Positions 7,406 through 12,275 of a stretch of 12,275 nt of DNA are shown one piece after another (the first letter of the stretch is position 1; every line of letters starts with the position of its first letter). The DNA comes from Helicobacteraceae bacterium (GTDB lineage: Bacteria; Campylobacterota; Campylobacteria; Campylobacterales; SZUA-545), in assembly GCA_031275395.1 (NCBI GenBank), contig JAISOU010000056.1:1-12275 (forward strand), written 5' to 3'. Made by a program: the position numbers and the translations under genes. The notes beneath the pieces were generated by a model, which had not been told where the DNA came from, searched no databases, and saw nothing but the letters and a program-made list of their open reading frames with translations.

Positions 7406-7600
7406 TCATTGCGGTTGCAACATCGTCGCTCTCGTTATGGCGATAAGCGTTTTACAAAACAAGTTGCAAGCGCCGCAACAAAGAAAATAGCTTGAGCAAG
7501 ATTGAAGCCGCGCATTTGTTTTTGAGCGTTTTATCGCCTTTTTGATCGTCGCTTTGTTATAGTCCTTTATGATTTCGGCATAAACTTCTTTTGTTTTCAT
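7406..7600 (-). CDS. Small hypothetical protein, possibly frameshifted
   Basis: The ATG at 7600 is preceded by AAGGA six bases away, a good ribosome binding site. The first 30 codons (beginning MKTKEVYAEIIKDYNKA) read like a charged helix, but the rest of this frame is cysteine-rich and atypical. The neighbouring frame over 7435-7515 reads MRGFNLAQAIFFVAALATC and continues to a stop, which is a convincing single membrane helix. A one-base slip near 7515 would join the charged helix to the membrane segment. So this is either a small membrane protein broken by a frameshift, two overlapping small genes, or a sequencing error. I do not recognise a family. The rest of the 7393-7739 spacer shows no other gene I can support. 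Confidence 0.35.
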   Translation of the reverse strand: MKTKEVYAEIIKDYNKATIKKAIKRSKTNARLQSCSSYFLCCGACNLFCKTLIAITRATMLQPQ

Positions 7601-7739
7601 TCATAATCCTTATGTGGGCGTTGGTAAATTCGATTCAACATATCGGATTAATTTATGAAGACGAATAACTATCGCATCAAAAGCGACAAAATAGGCAACT
7701 ATAGTTTTAATCGTCGCCGTTTAATCTCTTGAGAGCGCG

Positions 7740-8852
7740 TTATACGACAATACGTCCGCGCTTATCCGCAAGCGTGATTACCGCTTCCGCGCCAGAATTA
7801 AAAGCGAGGAAGTCGTTTTCCATGCCGTCGCTAAAAATAACGCCGTTTTCGCCCATAAGGGATTCGATACGCAAAGGCTCGCTTGCCGATACTTTTCCAA
7901 AAACCAGAGTCGTACCTGTCGTCTTGCTTGGAAATGGTTCGCGCACCGCGAAAATAAGCTCTTCGCTCTTCCACTTTCCGACGACGCTCGATAGTTCGGA
8001 AAAACCATAGCTTTGTTTCTTGCGTCGCGTTTTTTTAGCGGTTGCCGCGACGCTTTTTACAGGCTCTTCGGAAGTTTTACTTGTATTTGATTCCGACGAC
8101 AGCGAGAGTCCAGAGGCGCCGCGGAGTAGCGGTTTAAATTCAGATTCGACAAGGCGATCGTTTTCCTGCGCGCCGCCGTATGGATGACCGATGACGGAGG
8201 CGGATATGCGCGAAGCGCCCGCGATAACGCTTTTCATCCAACCTGTGGAACCTAATCCAGTCGAGACTATAACGCCGCTTGAGGATTGCGGCTCTTTAAG
8301 TCCGCCGTGCTTGATAATGTAACGGGCTGAAACGTGGGTGCGCTGTCCGATAAAAAAATCATTAACCGCCAGCAACTCCTGACCATTCTGAATACGCGCT
8401 TTCGCCATAGTTATCTCTTCCGTTTTTCGTTTTCCATTTATGGTCTCTTCGACGATTTTCGCCGCGTCTTTTACGGTAAAGGGCAGAAGTATGCCGTCCC
8501 AGCGATCGGGATCGGGATTTACGCCAACGATTGGCTGATTGTTTAGATATTTGATCGTGTTCGCCATCAAGCCGTCCTGTCCGATAGCAACCACAATATC
8601 GCCGGGCGCGAAAATAAAATTCGGCAGGTATTTGCGATCCAATATTTGAATATTGCCCAGCTCTTCTAAGTCCTGCCGCGCCTCTTTTACGGAAGCGTGA
8701 TACTGTCGATGTTCCGCGTCGTAATCGTCGAAATCTCCGCCTAGCGAATGAATATAAAACTTTGCTTGAGCGCGGGTATTTTGGCTTATCAGCACCTTTT
8801 CCAGCCGCGTCTCCCGCGTGATAACGACGATGCGACGATCGTATTTTTTCAT
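7740..8852 (-). CDS. Divergent NAD kinase-fold protein
   Basis: The 370-residue protein has the layout of the ATP-NAD kinase family, which phosphorylates NAD to NADP in the cytoplasm. An amino-terminal Rossmann-like half contains DIVVAIGQDGLMANTIKYL (85-103), where canonical enzymes have GGDGT, followed by PIVGVNPDP (107-115). The second domain shows NDFFIG (164-169) for the usual NE motif, VIVSTGLGSTGW (194-205) for the TGSTAY region, and a closing SDGMENDFL (341-349). A polar Ser/Thr/Lys-rich stretch (about 240-285) interrupts the second domain. The catalytic-type Asp93 remains, but Gly92 is replaced by Gln and the TAY residues are altered, so substrate or activity may differ. The ATG at 8852 overlaps the stop codon of the upstream gene as ATGA, which fixes the start and implies coupling. 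It is the last gene of a three-gene unit; activity on NAD is unproven. Confidence 0.75.
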   Translation of the reverse strand: MKKYDRRIVVITRETRLEKVLISQNTRAQAKFYIHSLGGDFDDYDAEHRQYHASVKEARQDLEELGNIQILDRKYLPNFIFAPGDIVVAIGQDGLMANTIKYLNNQPIVGVNPDPDRWDGILLPFTVKDAAKIVEETINGKRKTEEITMAKARIQNGQELLAVNDFFIGQRTHVSARYIIKHGGLKEPQSSSGVIVSTGLGSTGWMKSVIAGASRISASVIGHPYGGAQENDRLVESEFKPLLRGASGLSLSSESNTSKTSEEPVKSVAATAKKTRRKKQSYGFSELSSVVGKWKSEELIFAVREPFPSKTTGTTLVFGKVSASEPLRIESLMGENGVIFSDGMENDFLAFNSGAEAVITLADKRGRIVV

Positions 8853-9688
8853 AACGCATCCGCGCTCGCTACTTTCATCTTGCGTCGGAACAATGTCCGC
8901 CAAACCCAGCGTAATAGCGCGCCTACGCAGAAAAACAAGATCAAAAAAGGAAAACCGTAGAACGCAAATGCCAACGCATCATAAAGTCCTTCGAAAAACA
9001 GATCGGCTAGGCTTTCCATTTTTGACGGGCGCGCGCGTTCCCCGATCTGCGCGTCGATGAAATAAATTTCAAGTAGGTGCGCGTCGATGCGTCTTTGGTG
9101 TTGCGCGGCGTCCTTTTCTGTAGACTCGAGGATCTGCTGTACATCCGCCTGTTCGCGCGCGAGATCAATGAGTTCCGCTAGCGTGATATCTGTCCGTTCG
9201 GCAAGGGATTCAAGGCGATCGCCGTATGCCTTGAGCCGCGCCGCCTGACGACGATTATCTACGATCGCCTCGGCCAGATCCTCGGCGCGAGTTTCTCGAT
9301 AGGACGTCTTTCCATCTTCTCCGCGCGCAAGAGCGACTATGGGGTCGACGCCGGTTGGCTGAATGCGTACGGCTAAACGAAATTCGGATTCTCCTTGTTG
9401 CCAAACGCGCAGGATTTGGCAGTCGCCAAAGCGCGCCTCCACGCATGCCGACTGTACGTTTTTCGCGCGATTGGCGATCTTATCGGCGGGAAGCTTGATG
9501 TGAAAAATATGCTCGTAAGCTAGCGTGGCGCCCTTTGAATAGGTATTTTCCGATGCGACGACGCTGTCCGCCGACGACGCGGATCTAGCATCGGCGCTCT
9601 TGTATTCCGACGGACTGCAGGCAACGAGAGCTAACGCCAACAAAATGCAAGGGAAGATCCGTATTTTTTTCATCGCAAAACTAGCCAT
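8849..9688 (-). CDS. DUF4349-type lipoprotein with C-terminal membrane helix
   Basis: The 279-residue protein starts with MKKIRIFPCILLALALVAC (6-24), a lipoprotein signal with Cys24 as the lipidated residue, followed by a Ser/Ala-rich linker. A folded part (about 57-130, with Cys82 and Cys90 that could pair) precedes a long helix-rich, coiled-coil-like stretch (about 135-215), a membrane helix (about 242-262) and a basic tail. This order is characteristic of DUF4349 proteins, whose function is unknown. Lipid anchor plus carboxyl-terminal helix imply a periplasmic domain tethered to the inner membrane, with the tail in the cytoplasm. Two starts are possible: ATG 9688, four bases after the SPFH stop, and ATG 9673, five codons later and closer to a standard lipoprotein signal. 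Neither has a strong ribosome binding site. It sits between the SPFH gene and the NAD kinase-like gene. Confidence 0.75.
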   Translation of the reverse strand: MASFAMKKIRIFPCILLALALVACSPSEYKSADARSASSADSVVASENTYSKGATLAYEHIFHIKLPADKIANRAKNVQSACVEARFGDCQILRVWQQGESEFRLAVRIQPTGVDPIVALARGEDGKTSYRETRAEDLAEAIVDNRRQAARLKAYGDRLESLAERTDITLAELIDLAREQADVQQILESTEKDAAQHQRRIDAHLLEIYFIDAQIGERARPSKMESLADLFFEGLYDALAFAFYGFPFLILFFCVGALLRWVWRTLFRRKMKVASADAL

Positions 9689-9692
9689 AGCG

Positions 9693-10796
9693 TTATTTCT
9701 TAGGCGCGTTCGCCACGAGCGATTGCAAAAGATCCGGCGTGATGTTGAGATTGCCAATTTTTTCCGCTTGATCGGCAATGCCCTGAAAAGCCTGCGCGAG
9801 CAGTCGCCCAGAATCCAGCCCCGCGTTTGCCAATATCTTTAGCACTTCGGGCTTCGTGTTCTCGTAAGCCGCGATAACCGCTTTGAGCGCGTATGCCTTG
9901 GCGTCGGCAATCGCTTTATCGTTTCGGCTCTTGAGGTCGATAAGCGCTTGGTTCTTTTTTTCCTGCGAAATCTGGAAGGCGAGGCGCTCCTCTTGCATTT
10001 CCATATCTTTTTTCATCGCTAAACGCTGGGTTTCTAGCTTGCTTTCTTGAATTTCGCGGTTTTTGTTCTCCACGGCGATCTCGGTGTTTAGTTCGCTCTC
10101 TCGAATAATGCGTTCCTGCTCCACGGCGTAATTGCGCCGCTGAAAAATGGCCTGATCGGATTCTTGCAGAATACTTTCGCGCGTTTCGGCTTCTAGCGCT
10201 TTGGCGGTTTCTGGAGTAGGGGAGACGGCGGCGACGGAAAGCCCCAAAATTTCCACGCCCAGCGCCTTAATCATTTCATGTACAGCAAGCGCCCGATGCG
10301 CTTTTGCGGCGATGTCGTCCGAAGCGATAACCGCTTTTTTAAGATCAAGATTTTTTACTACGTCCCTGATCGCCACCAGCGCCATATTTGTAAGCCGTTC
10401 GGGCAACTTCCGCGGATCCTCCGATTGATAGCCCAGTCCGGCGCGGTCGATGTCAATAGTGTAATTGAGCATTTTCGCCGCTTGCGCGGGATCGGAAATA
10501 CGGTAGGTGATCTGCCCTTGTACTGTGAGTTCTTGGAAATCGGCGGAAGTCTCCGTGAGCATGAAAGGCGCGTCCTCGCTACTGATAGGCACGGCGACAA
10601 GCGAAGTGGAGGGAGCAAAGTAAAAGAACGAAAGCCCCGTTCCCTCCGCTACGACTTTTCCGCCCTTATAGCGAAAGACGTAACGATTTGGCGCAAATTT
10701 CGCAAAACGCACGAAGCTACGGATCAACGCCCTTATAAACCAAAATAACAATAAGGCGCCAACCAACGCCGCCGCTAATTTCCAAATTATTTCCAT
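9693..10796 (-). CDS. SPFH/band-7 domain membrane protein
   Basis: The 367-residue protein has one amino-terminal membrane helix (about 4-25), then a domain of SPFH/band-7 type (about 35-195), a long Glu/Gln/Lys-rich coiled coil (about 198-300) and an Ala-rich end that stops at ANAPKK. Proteins built this way assemble into rings or cages on the inner membrane and organise lipid microdomains or control partner proteins. The section VAIRDVVKNLDLKKAV (141-156), followed by a helix and then SVAAVSPTPETAKAL (187-201), is the usual SPFH-to-coiled-coil transition. I chose the ATG at 10796 because GGGGGA (10809-10804) lies seven bases upstream; a GTG at 10811 overlaps that site. It is the first gene of the unit, four bases before the lipoprotein gene. 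The precise subfamily (HflK/C, flotillin or other) is not clear. Confidence 0.85.
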   Translation of the reverse strand: MEIIWKLAAALVGALLLFWFIRALIRSFVRFAKFAPNRYVFRYKGGKVVAEGTGLSFFYFAPSTSLVAVPISSEDAPFMLTETSADFQELTVQGQITYRISDPAQAAKMLNYTIDIDRAGLGYQSEDPRKLPERLTNMALVAIRDVVKNLDLKKAVIASDDIAAKAHRALAVHEMIKALGVEILGLSVAAVSPTPETAKALEAETRESILQESDQAIFQRRNYAVEQERIIRESELNTEIAVENKNREIQESKLETQRLAMKKDMEMQEERLAFQISQEKKNQALIDLKSRNDKAIADAKAYALKAVIAAYENTKPEVLKILANAGLDSGRLLAQAFQGIADQAEKIGNLNITPDLLQSLVANAPKK

Positions 10797-10803
10797 CGTT
10801 ATG

Positions 10804-10809
10804 TCCCCC
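10804..10809 (-). promoter_or_regulatory. Ribosome binding site deciding the SPFH start
   Basis: GGGGGA on the minus strand lies seven bases before the ATG at 10796. It overlaps the alternative GTG codon at 10811-10809, so it supports the shorter protein. Confidence 0.7.
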
Positions 10810-10825
10810 ACAACAGTTTCGTTGA

Positions 10826-10831
10826 ATTATA
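10826..10831 (-). promoter_or_regulatory. -10 box (TATAAT) of the SPFH-DUF4349-NADK unit
   Basis: A perfect TATAAT on the minus strand lies 29 bases before the SPFH ATG, giving a leader of about 23 bases. There is no recognisable -35 box, as in the other two promoters of this window. No other promoter is evident inside the three-gene unit, whose genes are separated by four bases and then overlap, so this one probably drives all three. Confidence 0.6.
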
Positions 10832-10915
10832 GCGCTTGTTGGACGTACGCTTTTGTTGGCGATTATTTTGATCGCCTATAAACCTTATTCGCCGCGATCA
10901 ACGCGTTTTATCAAT

Positions 10916-10955
10916 GGCGAATGCGCGATATTTGCCGGTCGCGCTAACATTCGCC
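10916..10955. other. Strong bulged hairpin
   Basis: An outer arm at 10916-10922 (GGCGAAT) pairs with 10949-10955, and an inner arm at 10923-10928 (GCGCGA) pairs with 10939-10944, around a 10-base loop and with one 4-base bulge (10945-10948). That makes a 13-base-pair stem between the WD40 remnant and the SPFH promoter. It has no T-run on either side, so it may be a remnant of a mobile or repetitive element, an attenuator or a poor terminator. The remaining 10832-11018 spacer shows no gene I can support. Confidence 0.5.
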
Positions 10956-11018
10956 TTTCAGGTAGCTTTGACAATCTTGCTTTTAATCCGTTTATTGAAT
11001 TTTGTGAAAATGAATAAT

Positions 11019-11442
11019 TTAACGACAAAACCAGCTTGGACGGGCGATAAAAAGTTCGTCGCGTTTTGTCGCGTTGCCGACGATCGCTTGCTTGATCGCC
11101 ACGCCGCCGACCTTCCGCTCGCTTCGCCTGAAGCGGCAGTTGGCGCCGTATAGATTCAGACCTTCCGCAACCAAATAAGCGTCGCAAGCGCTTACCGTAT
11201 CCCACAGCAAAACGCGCTTGTCCCAATCGCCGCTTAATATCTGATCGCCTTCAGGCGAAATCGCGATCGCGCTAAAAAGCGACGACAAACCAAACTCGGC
11301 GATCGTTTTGTTGGCTCTAGCCTCCCAAACGACTCGCGCTCGGCTCGCCTGCCGCGCTCGCGTTGTTCTCGGTAATCGCGCCCCCTTTTGAGGCGCGCCC
11401 CGTCAGCGCCGCGATCGGCGCTATGTAAATTATTGTTCTCAT
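11019..11442 (-). pseudogene. Frameshifted WD40-repeat gene remnant
   Basis: An ATG at 11442 opens a frame (MRTIIYIAPIAALTG...) that stops after 41 codons at 11317. The overlapping frame then reads VVWEARANKTIAEF followed by a full WD40 repeat (AIAISPEGDQILSGDWDKRV, then LLWDT), centred on 11232-11328. WD40 repeats form a beta-propeller that acts as a protein-binding platform. A propeller needs several repeats, whereas only one and the end of another survive, and the reading passes from one frame to the next, so I call it a decayed gene. After LLWDT the frame runs on to a stop at 11019 through sequence rich in Arg and Lys (RRSERKVGG) that does not look like WD40 and may be an inserted repeat element. 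A frameshift artefact in the assembly is the alternative. Confidence 0.6.
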
Positions 11443-11454
11443 AGACTTACTTTA

Positions 11455-11619
11455 TCACGCTTTTGTTGGATCGATTTCCCAGAAGAAGTCAATCCACTTG
11501 TCGCTTACGCGCGCAAAAAAATCGGCGCGTATAGACGCGGACGGCTTTTGAAACAAAGTCGCCGTCTTGAAAATCGTCGTGGGATAGCGTTCGCTTAGGG
11601 CGCTCGACACGGCTTTCAT
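11455..11619 (-). pseudogene. Unrecognised gene fragment upstream of the WD40 remnant
   Basis: From ATG 11619 this frame encodes 54 residues with ordinary composition (MKAVSSALSERYPTTIFKTA at the start, DKWIDFFWEIDPTKA at the end). The same frame stays open upstream to a stop at 11656-11658 and reads SHFWVSFTDA just before the ATG, so the true gene probably began further upstream and has lost its 5' part. It ends 13 bases before the WD40 ATG on the same strand, as if the two were once neighbours in one operon. I do not recognise a family. No ribosome binding site precedes the ATG. It could also be a genuine small gene. Confidence 0.4.
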
Positions 11620-11685
11620 GGCATCTGTAAACGAAACCCAGAAATGAGACCGCCGTTAAACTACAAATTAGACTGAGGAATTATA

Positions 11686-11730
11686 AAAACGCGAAGCCTG
11701 CGCAAACTTGAGCCGCAAGCGGCGCGTTTT
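11686..11730. terminator. Possible bidirectional terminator hairpin
   Basis: AAAACGCG at 11686-11693 pairs with CGCGTTTT at 11723-11730, and the sequence between them contains further partial pairing (GCC with GGC, TGCG with CGCA). The A-flanked and T-flanked stem is what a two-way terminator looks like, but the loop is large. Apart from this, 11659-11914 shows no gene I can support. Confidence 0.35.
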
Positions 11731-11914
11731 CAAGAAGCATTAGGATTCTTTCTGAAAAAATAGAGCGTTAGTTTAGCAAAAGCGAGATTTGCCGCGCAAA
11801 ATCAGAACTTATTCGCTCTATTTGAGCGCTTACGACAACTTAAAGCGGCGCGATCGCTATGTCGTCGCTATCGCAAGATTTTTTAGACAAACGGGCGGCA
11901 TTTTGCAAATCCGC

Positions 11915-11920
11915 TACAAT
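11915..11920 (+). promoter_or_regulatory. Possible -10 box (TACAAT) of the TPR gene
   Basis: TACAAT stands 20 bases before the ATG at 11941, with no clear -35 box. The spacing would give a leader of about 13 bases. It departs by one base from TATAAT and is the weakest of the promoter calls. Confidence 0.35.
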
Positions 11921-11940
11921 ACGCGGCAGAGAAAGATATT

Positions 11941-12275
11941 ATGCGATCAATTGAAAAGGGCGATTTTGAAAAAGCTCTTAAAGAGTGGACAGGAGCTATT
12001 GAAATTGACGCGGAATATACATACGCATACTACAAGCGCGCAAATGTCTATCAAGATTTAGGCGAATACGACAAGGCTTTGGCGGATTTTGAGAAAGTAA
12101 TAGAAATTGACCCCGACTTTGCAAACGCTTACAATGACCGCGCATTTGTTTACGGAAAATTGGGCGAAAGCAAAAAGGCGCTTTTAAACTATGATAAAGC
12201 GATAGAAATTGACCCGAATTTTGCGCCCGCATATAATAATAGAGCAAGTTTGTATCATGATTTGGGAGAATACGA
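11941..12275 (+). CDS. TPR-repeat protein (5' part, cut by window end)
   Basis: The first 111 codons are present and no stop is reached. Consecutive 34-residue tetratricopeptide repeats are clear: AYYKRANVYQDLGEYDKALA (30-49) with EIDPDF, then AYNDRAFVYGKLGESKKALL (63-82) with EIDPNF, then AYNNRASLYHDLGEY at the edge. Residues 1-24 (MRSIEKGDFEKALKEW...) are a degenerate first repeat. TPR arrays form a helical groove that binds other proteins; a specific role cannot be given. There is no signal peptide, so the part seen is probably cytoplasmic. The in-frame stop at 11884 and the absence of other start codons support ATG 11941, although the ribosome binding site is weak (AGAGAAAG). Codon use is more A/T-rich (ATTGAAATTGAC recurs) and poorer in GATC than in the core operon, which may mean separate origin. 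Confidence 0.88.
   Translation, partial: MRSIEKGDFEKALKEWTGAIEIDAEYTYAYYKRANVYQDLGEYDKALADFEKVIEIDPDFANAYNDRAFVYGKLGESKKALLNYDKAIEIDPNFAPAYNNRASLYHDLGEY

Noticed and set aside
7655-7732. Plus-strand 25-codon frame (MKTNNYRIKSDKIGNYSF...) in the convergent spacer
   Set aside because: Very short with no ribosome binding site and no recognised family; it may be chance.
10278-10748. Plus-strand open frame of 156 codons opposite the SPFH gene
   Set aside because: It is antisense to a clear SPFH/coiled-coil protein and shows no domain of its own.
10914-11153. Plus-strand 79-codon frame with a hydrophobic start
   Set aside because: It covers the bulged hairpin and the antisense of the WD40 remnant, and has no ribosome binding site; the membrane-like segment is probably chance in A/T-rich DNA.
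1-12275. CRISPR array, tRNA, rRNA, insertion sequence or integrase
   Set aside because: I looked for evenly spaced repeats, cloverleaf-like arms and transposase motifs and saw none; the repeats present are intragenic.

Overview
The window comes from a member of the Campylobacterota (epsilonproteobacteria), probably a less-studied lineage whose coding DNA is roughly half G+C. The strongest evidence is the unbroken same-strand run rppH-lysC-hobA-holB-folP (1695-5743). HobA is a DnaA partner known only from this phylum, and the order matches Helicobacter pylori HP1228-HP1232 and Campylobacter jejuni Cj0581-Cj0585. A short ComEA-like helix-hairpin-helix protein resembling C. jejuni Cj0011c and a prepilin with the 'AFTLLE' start fit the same assignment. 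The window is very rich in the octamer GCGATCGC, which is unusual outside cyanobacteria.

Layout. 1-320: no confident gene, perhaps the 3' end of an upstream gene. 321-590: secreted ComEA-like DNA-binding protein. 744-774: perfect hairpin terminator. 847-1491: type IV pilin or type II pseudopilin-like protein. 1639-5743: five-gene core operon behind a perfect TATAAT, covering mRNA 5'-end processing, aspartate-family amino acids, replication initiation, clamp loading and folate synthesis. Its holB carries an in-frame tandem duplication of 25 residues. 5881-7392: surface lipoprotein with GLUG-type repeats, behind its own TATAAT. 7393-7739: convergent spacer with one small, possibly frameshifted gene. 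7740-10831, minus strand: three tightly packed genes in the transcribed order SPFH/band-7 membrane protein, DUF4349-type lipoprotein with a C-terminal membrane helix, divergent NAD-kinase-fold protein. 10832-11660: decayed DNA with a frameshifted WD40 gene, a gene fragment and a strong hairpin. 11941-12275: the start of a TPR-repeat protein cut by the window edge.

How the parts relate. The core operon is housekeeping: HobA brings DnaA to the origin, HolB is the delta' clamp-loader subunit, and FolP feeds nucleotide synthesis. The three minus-strand genes are the best candidate for an undescribed system. A membrane scaffold, a periplasm-facing lipoprotein anchored at both ends and a cytoplasmic NAD kinase-like enzyme are co-transcribed and translationally coupled, which suggests NAD(P) metabolism or signalling at the inner membrane. 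That role is an inference from family and layout only. The right end looks like a decaying accessory region.
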